The notes below the pieces were generated by a model. That model made no database searches. It saw only the letters and a program-made list of their open reading frames with translations, and was not told the DNA's origin. DNA of 64,000 bases from Shewanella holmiensis (lineage in GTDB: Bacteria > Pseudomonadota > Gammaproteobacteria > Enterobacterales > Shewanellaceae): positions 62,001 through 126,000 of the forward strand of contig NZ_JAMTCD010000009.1 in the NCBI RefSeq assembly GCF_025370255.1. Reading direction: 5' to 3'. Below are positions 7,981 through 15,533 of the stretch, one piece after another (positions within the stretch are counted from its first letter, which is position 1; each line of letters begins with the position of its first letter). Both the position numbers and the translations under genes were made by a program.

Positions 7981-8505
7981 CTAATCCATATTAATCAAGC
8001 TACACGCACAAATATTGGTACTCGGTAAAAAATACAACAGTGCTAAGTTTTTGTCAGGATTAGTTTTAACTATCTGAATGGTCAGATTATGAACGCCTTC
8101 TTTAGCGATATTACGTAAGGCGAATGCTTGTACATGCGTGGCATGTTGCGGTAATGATACTTGCTGATTATGACGAATAAGCTCACTTTGGATCAGATTA
8201 AGAATATAAGTATCCTTTTCTTTATAGGCACTTAAAATCCCCCCTTTAAGATGCAGTGTCGCAATGGGCACACCGTCTTCAGAAAAATAGCGGTAGCTAA
8301 TACTGGCAGAACGTTTTTGCAAGCTAAAATCAGCAATCATTATGTTTTTTTCAATAGCTTGGGTTTGAGAATTGACTGCCACCAGCTCATTTTGACATGA
8401 TAAAACCATGTTCACTTCAGACGCTTTAATATGCTGATAAATCACTAAACTGCATAGCAGCAAGCTAATAAAAAAAGCGCCAAACCATTTCATTTTTTTA
8501 GTCAC
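7981..8505 (-). CDS. Small membrane-anchored periplasmic partner protein (ToxS-like position)
   Basis: Encodes about 175 residues beginning with one membrane helix (KKMKWFGAFFISLLLCSLVIY) followed by a periplasmic domain with several cysteines (LSCQNEL; NICACSLIN). I chose GTG at 8505, which overlaps the upstream stop by 8 bp and has AGGGGG 9 nt before it; ATG at 8493 is an alternative. A longer reading from 8565 would overlap the upstream gene by 68 bp and is less likely. Its position directly after a membrane-bound winged-helix regulator is the same as that of ToxS after ToxR, so a role in stabilising or activating the regulator is a reasonable inference. I see no clear sequence match to ToxS. 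Confidence 0.65.
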   Translation of the reverse strand: MTKKMKWFGAFFISLLLCSLVIYQHIKASEVNMVLSCQNELVAVNSQTQAIEKNIMIADFSLQKRSASISYRYFSEDGVPIATLHLKGGILSAYKEKDTYILNLIQSELIRHNQQVSLPQHATHVQAFALRNIAKEGVHNLTIQIVKTNPDKNLALLYFLPSTNICACSLINMD

Positions 8506-9247
8506 AGAGTGATACCCCCTGCAGCCAAGTAGGTGAAATAAAATTTGGTCGTAAGGTAAAGTCACTGGTTTTTATGTTTCTCACCAACAACTCACCATTG
8601 TTTGAGTAGCCTTCCATCGAAATATTCAGCACTTGCATATCATTGGATAGCGCTAAATACACATCTCGCCATTTCACAATGGGGCATAAATTAAACGCAG
8701 TTATTATTTTTTGTTCCATATTGGAAACTTGCTGCGATGATTTTTTGGGTGATTGTAGCCATATCAATTCAATTTGTTGATGGTTATTTAATGTCACAAC
8801 ACGGCTTTCTCTCACCGGAGACTCTGCAGTTTTAAACCAAATATATTGGTGCATGGCAGTGATCAATGTCATCAACGACAACAATATAATACTGCTGGTC
8901 AGAATAATGTGTTTTTTTCGGCGGGCAAGTTGTTGATGCCATTCAGAGGAAGGTGTGGATATATTTAATCGGTAGCCTTTTTTGGGCAGCGTCTCAATTA
9001 AATCAATATAAGGCTCACCAAAGTATTTGCGTAAAGTGAATACCGCCTTGGCAACGGCTGATTCACTCATTACGGCTTGTTGCGAGCCCGCACATGATAA
9101 TTGCCCTTTGGACATCACTTGATTGGGGTGATTAGCGAGCAACTCAAGTACTTGAGCTTCCGTTCTCGTTAAATGATGTTGAATTTGAGTCTCGGTGTTA
9201 ATCAACACACTATTACTGACATCAAACTCAAATACTTTTAGCCTCAT
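8498..9247 (-). CDS. ToxR/CadC-like membrane-bound winged-helix transcriptional regulator
   Basis: A 249-residue protein. Residues 1-95 are an OmpR-type winged-helix domain (LTRTEAQVLELLANHPNQVM; AVAKAVFTLRKYFGEPYIDL; IETLPKKGYRL). A single membrane helix follows at about 114-132, then a periplasmic domain of about 115 residues with only two cysteines (AFNLCPIV and the near-terminal VSLCD). The layout, including the cysteine pair, is that of ToxR: DNA binding in the cytoplasm, signal sensing in the periplasm, no phosphoacceptor domain. It is translationally coupled to the partner gene at 7981-8505. The gene diverges from the split-Soret cytochrome operon across about 530 bp, which makes that operon a candidate target; this is inference from position. 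Confidence 0.82.
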   Translation of the reverse strand: MRLKVFEFDVSNSVLINTETQIQHHLTRTEAQVLELLANHPNQVMSKGQLSCAGSQQAVMSESAVAKAVFTLRKYFGEPYIDLIETLPKKGYRLNISTPSSEWHQQLARRKKHIILTSSIILLSLMTLITAMHQYIWFKTAESPVRESRVVTLNNHQQIELIWLQSPKKSSQQVSNMEQKIITAFNLCPIVKWRDVYLALSNDMQVLNISMEGYSNNGELLVRNIKTSDFTLRPNFISPTWLQGVSLCD

Positions 9248-9780
9248 AATGCGTCTTGTTTATTAGCGATATCGTTAATTTTACGGTAGTTGTTAGGATT
9301 AAACCGCCATACAACTCACACTTTGGTTGCCGTTGCCATCGGCTGTATTTTTACAACGGCTCCCCTTAACAGAACGCGAACTTTTGCCTACTCGTGATAA
9401 TCATCACATTTCATTGGCGATAATATATAAAAAAATACTTCGTAATCAGTATTACACTCTGCCATTGGCAACATTTAAGATAAATCAACTAAAAAAATCG
9501 CCATTTGCAGTGAATTACCTTTATAGTTCATCGCCATTTTTAGCGCTCTTATTGACAGCTAAATTACTTTGACCTCGGCCTCATTTCTTTTTTTATTAAA
9601 CGTCATCATTGAGTTAACCCAGTAACAAGGTTGAGTTCGTTTCATTTGCAGTTGCATTTGTTACTCATGCTAACGAATGGTTTTACATACTACGCCACCC
9701 AAGCAAGGCCGCTATGTTAGCCATCCTAGATCCTTTCAATGTTACTTGTGATGAAAATAATAGAAAAAATGAGGGTATTT
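9248..9780. other. Divergent regulatory region between the ToxR-like gene and the cytochrome operon
   Basis: This AT-rich stretch holds promoters for both directions. An 81-codon open frame at 9327-9572 has no ribosome-binding site and an ordinary non-protein-like composition, so I do not call it. No clear known operator is visible. Confidence 0.4.
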
Positions 9781-10590
9781 ATGAACACATTAAACAGAAG
9801 ACAAGCGATTGGACGCATTATTGGTGTTTCATCAGCAGCTGTAGGTGGAGCGTTAATAGCTAATCCCGTATTAGCGGCAATTGCAACAGACGCTGGCGAT
9901 TGGAAACTAGAAGTCGGCACTCGCTTAGCTTATGTAAAACTAGATCCGATGGTTGTTGCAAAACGCGCTTATGAAACGGGTAATGGCTGTATGTATCAGG
10001 TATTTGACAGCATTATTCAAAGCTTAGCCGAATCAAATTCTCCAGATGCTGAAAAATTTGCTCAAGTGCCCACCGCCATGGCGCACTATGGCTATGCTGG
10101 TATGCTAGGAGAAGGAACGGTATGTGGCAATATCAATGCTGCTGGTATGTTAGTGAATATTCTTTCTATTAATGGATCTCCAGCAAACAGTTTTTTAAGT
10201 CAGGTAATGCGTTTTTATGAAAATGAAGCGCTACCACTTCAAACTGACAGTTTCCTTAATGGTATTGGGGCTGATAAAGCTGAAACACTCGCTAAAGTAG
10301 GTAGCCCAACCGCTGCTAATACTGTTTTGTGTCACTCTTCCATTAGCTTGTGGGCCAGCAAGAATGGTAAGACATTCAATGAAAAAGGTATGCGCTGTAA
10401 ACAATTATCAGCCTCTGTCGTTTATGAGTTAGTCGTGATGTTAAACAAAGCATTTGATGGTGAAACTGTGAATGATCACCCCGTATCTGCAACGGTTGAA
10501 AGTTGCCAATCTTGCCATACGGCTGACTCAACTTTTGCACCGAGTGTGAAAACCAACATGGCTTGTGACACCTGTCATGGCGGTCACTAA
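9781..10590 (+). CDS. Split-Soret-type diheme cytochrome c with C_GCAxxG_C_C domain
   Basis: A 269-residue protein from ATG 9781, chosen because GAGGG lies 5 nt upstream; the frame stays open to 9739. The N-terminus is a twin-arginine-like export signal (NRRQAIGRIIG, then a hydrophobic stretch ending VLAAIA). Residues about 65-215 look like the C_GCAxxG_C_C redox domain with Cys70 (GNGCMYQVFD), Cys115 (GTVCGNINAAG), Cys184 and Cys206. Two heme-binding CxxCH motifs are at residues 242-246 (CQSCH) and 262-266 (CDTCH). This arrangement matches Desulfovibrio split-Soret cytochrome c, a dimer with stacked hemes of unclear physiological partner. A lipoprotein gene follows after 17 bp, so the two probably form one transcript. 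Confidence 0.8.
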   Translation: MNTLNRRQAIGRIIGVSSAAVGGALIANPVLAAIATDAGDWKLEVGTRLAYVKLDPMVVAKRAYETGNGCMYQVFDSIIQSLAESNSPDAEKFAQVPTAMAHYGYAGMLGEGTVCGNINAAGMLVNILSINGSPANSFLSQVMRFYENEALPLQTDSFLNGIGADKAETLAKVGSPTAANTVLCHSSISLWASKNGKTFNEKGMRCKQLSASVVYELVVMLNKAFDGETVNDHPVSATVESCQSCHTADSTFAPSVKTNMACDTCHGGH

Positions 10591-10607
10591 TTAATAGGAG
10601 CCATCAC

Positions 10608-11102
10608 ATGAAAAAAACAACACTCAGCCTAATAATGGGATTAAGTTTCGTTTTACTCTTTGGCTGCAACAGCTCTGATGATGATAATGTTACTGCTCCC
10701 CCCGAGCCTCCTGAGCCACCAGCAACCACTATTAGCATTAAAGACACTTCGGTTATTGATGTCGCCCTTGTCAGTACTGATCCTGAAAGTGGCACCATGA
10801 TTATTAACCTGACTGGCGATGACGATAAAGCGGTAATCGGTGCCGATGCATTTAACTTATTGTTTATGGGGTATCCAAAGCCAGGACCTTATTCAAGTAA
10901 ATATAAGTTAGCTTGGCATCAGGCGCAGCAAACCAGCTGTATTGATACTGAGGAATGCGTTATGGTAATCGAAGAGTTGAAAGCTGGCATGTATCAACTC
11001 ACGTTAGATGAGCTGGCCTGGAAAATCGGTATCGTAAACTTCCGTGTGGCTTTGGAAGTGAAAGGAGAAAATGCTCATTTCCCAATGGCATTTTTAGATT
11101 AG
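10608..11102 (+). CDS. Lipoprotein, possibly related to the N-terminal domain of outer-membrane multiheme cytochromes
   Basis: A 164-residue protein with a lipoprotein signal ending in the lipobox LLFGC (Cys20), then an acidic and proline-rich linker (NSSDDD; PPEPPEPPA). The Ser/Asp residues after the cysteine suggest outer-membrane sorting. The body reads like one beta-sandwich: GTMIINLTGDDDKAVIG, AFNLLFMGYPK, YKLAWHQAQQ, with a cysteine pair (Cys111, Cys117). The strand order faintly recalls domain I of OmcA/MtrC-family proteins (a V-x-x-L-T-x-x-G-x-A-V stretch, then strands ending in a W-rich segment), but there is no heme motif. It is co-transcribed with the split-Soret cytochrome, which suggests a shared redox role. 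The family link is a low-confidence inference. Confidence 0.6.
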   Translation: MKKTTLSLIMGLSFVLLFGCNSSDDDNVTAPPEPPEPPATTISIKDTSVIDVALVSTDPESGTMIINLTGDDDKAVIGADAFNLLFMGYPKPGPYSSKYKLAWHQAQQTSCIDTEECVMVIEELKAGMYQLTLDELAWKIGIVNFRVALEVKGENAHFPMAFLD

Positions 11103-11123
11103 CTCTTTTACGGCCTCATAATT

Positions 11124-11159
11124 AACTCGCGATGGTTTTATTCATATCGCGAGTTTTTT
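11124..11159 (+). terminator. Terminator of the cytochrome-lipoprotein operon
   Basis: AACTCGCGAT pairs with ATCGCGAGTT, followed by TTTT. It abuts the stop codon of the convergent gene at 11158. Confidence 0.85.
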
Positions 11160-11859
11160 ACCCTATGGTGAAAAATGAATTAATCGTGGTACGGTTATTG
11201 GGGGATGACTTATCAAAATCCACGACAGAGGTAATGTTGGCACTGTGCATAATATTCCCTGCATAAAGAATTAAACGGTTGGGCTTGGCATCAACTGAAA
11301 ACACTTTTTCAAATAATGCATCACTATCATTTATATAACCTCTCCTTTCATCTGCAGACTGCTTTACCTGTTCCACCATCTTTAAAATGGTATCTTTATC
11401 ATCATGGGATAAATGTATTTTAGAGGAGCCTTTGTAACGGTAAAAATGGGTCCCACCTAAGTGATTTTCATTCAAGTAATGCACTGCTGCCATATGATTT
11501 TCAGACAATGAATCAAAGTGAGGCATGGTTTGTACTATTTCCAAGTTTTCAGGCAATACCGTCACTTTTGATAACCAACTTTTGCCTAGCTGGTACCGTT
11601 TAAACAACCTCCCCTGAGAGTGCATAGCTAGACGATTAAACAATGCGCTAATTAATTGATAATATGGCTTTGGCATCTCATCACGCACACCAGGAAATAA
11701 GGTTCCCTCTGCGCCAATCGGGTTAAAATAAGCCTTGTTAAAGCAGTAATCTAACATCTCGTGAAAATTATCGACCACATCATCAATAATCCATATGCGG
11801 GCATTTGAGTGAGGAATATAAGTCAGCTGTATCTGAATATTGGGATTTAACACAAACAT
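11158..11859 (-). CDS. DUF6445-type protein with a 2-oxoglutarate/Fe(II) oxygenase-like motif
   Basis: A 233-residue protein. The pattern PHFDSL (His114-x-Asp116), then LNENHLGGTHFYRYK, then LILYAGNIMHSANI (His205) and NNRTTINSF (Arg223) fits the HxD...H...R metal and co-substrate residues of Fe(II)/2-oxoglutarate dioxygenases. I recognise the overall sequence as the DUF6445 family, which is often found next to flavin-dependent tryptophan halogenases and TonB receptors. No such neighbours are present here; it stands alone, convergent with the cytochrome operon. Activity is undemonstrated in the family as far as I know, and the oxygenase call is inference from the motif. Confidence 0.65.
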   Translation of the reverse strand: MFVLNPNIQIQLTYIPHSNARIWIIDDVVDNFHEMLDYCFNKAYFNPIGAEGTLFPGVRDEMPKPYYQLISALFNRLAMHSQGRLFKRYQLGKSWLSKVTVLPENLEIVQTMPHFDSLSENHMAAVHYLNENHLGGTHFYRYKGSSKIHLSHDDKDTILKMVEQVKQSADERRGYINDSDALFEKVFSVDAKPNRLILYAGNIMHSANITSVVDFDKSSPNNRTTINSFFTIG

Positions 11860-12406
11860 GTGAAATACGATGTCCTTTATATCGGTATTATCACTACTTA
11901 GCGAAAGTCGTTAAGATGAGTAATCAAATAGGGTTAAAACAGCTATACGAGCGCAACATAAATTGAGATCTTATTGTTTAGTGAATGCCTATCTATTTCA
12001 GCTAAATCTAAAATGACAATGATTAAATGATGGCTATCGGCGAATAAAAATACTCCCAAGGTGCATTCCTACATGCGTAATGACCTTGGCAAAATACCTC
12101 GAGCGTAACATACACTTTACTGGCAAATATAAAAACAGTCATAGTATTGATTTTAAATAACTTTAATATTCAACCTTAGTATGAAGCTGCAAAAATATTG
12201 CCAATATCGTTGAGTAAAACGTTGACCGAAAACTCAGCGATTATTGATAATAAGCCATGTCACTTATCAGCTATCCAGCTGTAATTTAAGTAAATGATCA
12301 CCGCACGACTTAACAAAAATAGCCAATAAAAAAAGCAAACACTTAGGTTTGCTTTTTTAGGTTACAGGCAGAGAATACTTACCTCTGGCAGGCTATCTCA
12401 ATGGCG
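11860..12406. other. Intergenic region
   Basis: This 547-bp gap holds the promoter of the DUF6445 gene at its left and the glutathione reductase terminator at its right. In between, CCAAGGT and ACCTTGG (about 12057-12089) enclose a second small GCAT/ATGC stem, making a hairpin without a T-run. No coding sequence is supported. Confidence 0.4.
12327..12359 (-). terminator. Terminator of glutathione reductase gene
   Basis: AAAAAGCAAAC pairs with GTTTGCTTTTT around ACTTAG; it is A/T-flanked on both sides and so may act in both directions. It lies about 50 bp past the gor stop. Confidence 0.85.
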
Positions 12407-13762
12407 TTATCTCATAGTAACAAACTCTTCTGCGCCAGTTGGATGTATGGCGACTACCGCATCAAAGTCCGCTTTGGTTGCCCCCATTTTCATGGCCACA
12501 CCAAAACCTTGGAGAATTTCGTCCATACCAAAACCAATACCGTGAATCCCCACAACCACTTCATTTTCGCCAGCACAAACTAGTTTCATCTTACAGGCTT
12601 GGCGGTGAGCGGTAACAGCGGTGTACATAGAGGTAAACCCTGATGTGTACACTTTAATATTATCTGCACCATATTGCTCTGCGGCTTCAGGCTCAGTTAA
12701 CCCCATAGTACCTATAGGCGGATGACTAAATACTACAGTTGGAATTAACGAGTAATCCATTTTGGCATTCGGCATTTGACCAAATAAGCGCTCAGACAAC
12801 AAACGACCCGCTTTAACAGCAACAGGGGTAAGCTCTACGCCACCTTCCATAATATCGCCAACACAATAAATGCCTTTCGCGGTAGTATTTTGCTGTTCAT
12901 CGGTTACCACATAACCTTTGGCGTTCAGGGTCACATCGGTATTTTCAATGCCAATATTACCAGTCGCGGGTGAACGGCCAATCGCCCAAATAAGGGTGTC
13001 GACCGTCAAGCTGTTACCGTTTTCAAGCTCAAGAGTTAAGCTGCCATCTGCATTTTTAACCACTTGCTTAGGAACGCTATTGGTATGTAAGGTTGGGCCA
13101 TCTGTCGCCATAGCCTCAACGAGTGCATCAACCAAAATTGGATCGAAATTACGCAAAGGTGCATGTTTACGGACCAATAAATGGGTTTCACTGCCAAGTG
13201 CATGTAACACACCCGCTAACTCAACTGCAATATAGCCGGCACCAATTACGGCAACACGTTTTGGTTGCACACGTAATTCAAAGAATCCATTTGAATCTAT
13301 ACCGTATTGCGCACCTGGAATATCAGGGATAGTGGGCGCGCCACCCGTGGCGATTAAAATATGATCTGCGGTGTAATGCTCGCCATTCACTTCAATGGTG
13401 TTGTTGTTCACAAACTTGCCATAACCGTTTAGTAAGGTCACTTTATTGCTGGCAAAACCACGACCGTAGGCTTCATGTATGCGGCCAATATATGCTTCGC
13501 GATTCTCAACTAAGGTATTCCAATCAAATTTATTTACGGTAACGTCAAAACCATAGTCTTTAGCATACAGGTTCATGGCTTCTGCGACGTGTGCGCCATA
13601 CCACATCACTTTTTTCGGCACACAGCCGACGTTTACACAAGTTCCACCAACGTGCTTGGCTTCTATAATTAATACTTTTGCGCCGCGCATTGCTGCTCGA
13701 TTTGCTGATGCGATACCGCCACTGCCGGCACCCAAAGCAATATAGTCAAAATGTTGAGCCAT
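12407..13762 (-). CDS. gor: Glutathione-disulfide reductase
   Basis: A 451-residue flavoprotein from ATG 13762, which has GGAG 6 nt upstream; the frame is open to 13792 but [16 protein letters not shown] is the normal family start. Features are the FAD-binding G-x-G-x-x-G (GAGSGGIAS), the redox-active disulfide [13 protein letters not shown], the NADPH-binding [16 protein letters not shown] motifs, and the C-terminal dimer and active-site segment with AIHPTGAEE. It reduces GSSG to glutathione using NADPH in the cytoplasm. The Arg-containing VRKHAPLR after the NADP fold fits NADPH preference. It is transcribed alone. Confidence 0.96.
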   Translation of the reverse strand: MAQHFDYIALGAGSGGIASANRAAMRGAKVLIIEAKHVGGTCVNVGCVPKKVMWYGAHVAEAMNLYAKDYGFDVTVNKFDWNTLVENREAYIGRIHEAYGRGFASNKVTLLNGYGKFVNNNTIEVNGEHYTADHILIATGGAPTIPDIPGAQYGIDSNGFFELRVQPKRVAVIGAGYIAVELAGVLHALGSETHLLVRKHAPLRNFDPILVDALVEAMATDGPTLHTNSVPKQVVKNADGSLTLELENGNSLTVDTLIWAIGRSPATGNIGIENTDVTLNAKGYVVTDEQQNTTAKGIYCVGDIMEGGVELTPVAVKAGRLLSERLFGQMPNAKMDYSLIPTVVFSHPPIGTMGLTEPEAAEQYGADNIKVYTSGFTSMYTAVTAHRQACKMKLVCAGENEVVVGIHGIGFGMDEILQGFGVAMKMGATKADFDAVVAIHPTGAEEFVTMR

Positions 13763-13840
13763 GATAATCTCCGCTACAATTGATGTTGCCATTGTAAGGA
13801 GGAATCGACTTCGATGCTAGATGGTATTCAAAAACTCCTA

Positions 13841-14371
13841 CTAGCGCTTGTATTGGCAAAGAGCATGATCACCTTCAGATGGCCCCTTGCTCTCACATTT
13901 CAAGCACTTCCATTCATCTAACCTTGCTGTCATTTCGCGCTCAAAATGCTGTTGATTTTGGGTACCGGGTCTAAGTTTACGTTGCAGATAACTAATTCGG
14001 TTATCTAACCAACGGCAACTAGGATCATTAGCAACTTTATGTGCCGCAAGAGCTGGTGAAGCTTTGTTTTTTGATTTAGAAGGTTTGGATTTAGAAGGTT
14101 TGGATTTAGAAGCCCATGTTCGGTCAACTAAAGCCTCATCTGCGTAGTATTCTAATGCCAATGAAGGTGGATTAATTTTGAGTGGCCGGCCTTCACTGTC
14201 AAACACTCCATCTTGGCCCAGTTGAGAAATGTTTTCGTTACTCAATGTATTTAGTGCCGATTCTGTTTGAGGCGCAAGCTGACTCAATTCATCATTGGCA
14301 AAAATGTTAAGGTGAATTGAGATAACACCGATAACAATCGGCAAGAGGTAAGTCTGTGGAATGGGTTTCAT
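13841..14371 (-). CDS. Exported protein of unknown function with a Ser-Lys-Pro repeat
   Basis: From ATG 14371 (AAGGA upstream) this gives 176 residues with a signal peptide ending IFA before NDELS. The mature protein has an Ala/Leu-rich start, a proline-containing linker, then a SKPSKSKPSKSK basic repeat. A C-terminal part (PSCRWLDNRISYLQRKLRPG, then EWKCLKCESKG) has four cysteines including one CxxC. It could bind a metal or form disulfides in the periplasm. I do not recognise the family. Confidence 0.6.
   Translation of the reverse strand: MKPIPQTYLLPIVIGVISIHLNIFANDELSQLAPQTESALNTLSNENISQLGQDGVFDSEGRPLKINPPSLALEYYADEALVDRTWASKSKPSKSKPSKSKNKASPALAAHKVANDPSCRWLDNRISYLQRKLRPGTQNQQHFEREMTARLDEWKCLKCESKGPSEGDHALCQYKR
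14073..14113. repeat. 15-bp tandem repeat inside the preceding coding sequence
   Basis: GATTTAGAAGGTTTG occurs at 14073-14087 and 14088-14102, followed by a partial third copy. It encodes the Ser-Lys-Pro repeat in frame, so copy-number change would keep the reading frame. Confidence 0.8.
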
Positions 14372-14470
14372 AATGCATCCTTGCAAGTATTAACGATAGA
14401 AAAGCGCAACCATCCTGTTGCGCCTTAAAGTGTAGTCTAATTTTTATCAGACACAAACCACCTTAAAAAT

Positions 14471-15235
14471 CTAGAATACCCAGTTCAAATGCACGCCACC
14501 ATAGGTTTCATTTAAATTGTCAACGATCTGATTTTCAGATGCCTCACGCTTAATATCCTCCAAGGCTTGTGTGACGCTAAGATGAGCACTCAATGCTATG
14601 TTATCGGATATCGCATAAGCCGCTTCAACACCAAACTGTATATGATTTGCGCCATCATGCTCTTCGGTAACATATTGAAAGTCAAAACCTTGCAGAACGT
14701 AAGGTGTGATGCTTAATTTATCAGTGATATCCCATGGGCTATGTAAGCTAACTTCAACAAAATAGCCACCAGCCTCTGTTGCGTAGGTGTAATGAATAGC
14801 AGGTATTAGCCAATCAACCCCTGTGTAAGTTAATGAACTGAATACTTCATTGTCGGAGCCACGATCATCGCCATAAAATTCTAAACGTTGGTAGCCTAGG
14901 GTTGCTTCAAATTTTTCAGTTAAATGAATCGTATATTCAAGACCGAAATTCCACTCGATATAATGCGTTTGATCGCCACGACCTAAAGCCACAAAAGTGA
15001 CTAAATCGCCATCTGTAACACTAGCAACTCCCCAAACAATGCCGCCTTTGTCTAAATTATCCCGACCTTCGGAGATATATTGACTGTCCCATGCTAGGTC
15101 AAATGCAAACTCGGGCCCAGTCTTAGCTTGCGCATTTGTTGTTATCCCGCCACCAAAAGACAGCATGGCTGTCCATAGGATCAAAGTAACAAGAAATTTA
15201 TGTAAACTTACTGATAAAAAAGCCCGTTTGATCAT
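14471..15235 (-). CDS. Outer-membrane beta-barrel protein, TorF-like putative porin
   Basis: A 254-residue protein with a long signal peptide ending NAQA (residue 37). The mature part alternates amphipathic strands with turns, begins FAFDLAWDSQYISEGRDNL (like the S-x-Y-x-x-x-G start of TorF-type porins) and ends in NWVF, an aromatic C-terminal residue recognised by the barrel assembly machinery. About 10-12 strands can be counted by eye. It is probably outer membrane; substrate and role are unknown. It is not part of an obvious operon. Confidence 0.7.
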   Translation of the reverse strand: MIKRAFLSVSLHKFLVTLILWTAMLSFGGGITTNAQAKTGPEFAFDLAWDSQYISEGRDNLDKGGIVWGVASVTDGDLVTFVALGRGDQTHYIEWNFGLEYTIHLTEKFEATLGYQRLEFYGDDRGSDNEVFSSLTYTGVDWLIPAIHYTYATEAGGYFVEVSLHSPWDITDKLSITPYVLQGFDFQYVTEEHDGANHIQFGVEAAYAISDNIALSAHLSVTQALEDIKREASENQIVDNLNETYGGVHLNWVF

Positions 15236-15533
15236 AGTGATAACTCTATCTGTTAACAGCGATTGACAATTTTTTACCTATATTAACCAACAAAATAGCA
15301 AAGAGGAATGATAACGAGTTGCATTTGCGATCTAATTGTCAATATTGAGAGTGTAAATAGCGTGTAAATTAAAATCGAGATCACCATCACTTTCTTGCGG
15401 CAATTTTTAAGTTAGGTAACTTAATAACGAAACCTATTATCTATTGATGATCAAGGGATAATCCATCTTGACTTGATTTTCAGCCTTCAAGCCCTCATAA
15501 AGTATCCATACGCTTATTCTTCGAGGACACATC

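Noticed and set aside
8498..8565. The longer start at 8565 for the ToxS-like protein
   Set aside because: It would overlap the upstream gene by 68 bp; GTG 8505 has a good ribosome-binding site and places the membrane helix at the N-terminus.
9327..9572. An 81-codon open frame upstream of the cytochrome operon
   Set aside because: No ribosome-binding site, no recognisable domain or signal, and it lies in a divergent promoter region; likely chance.
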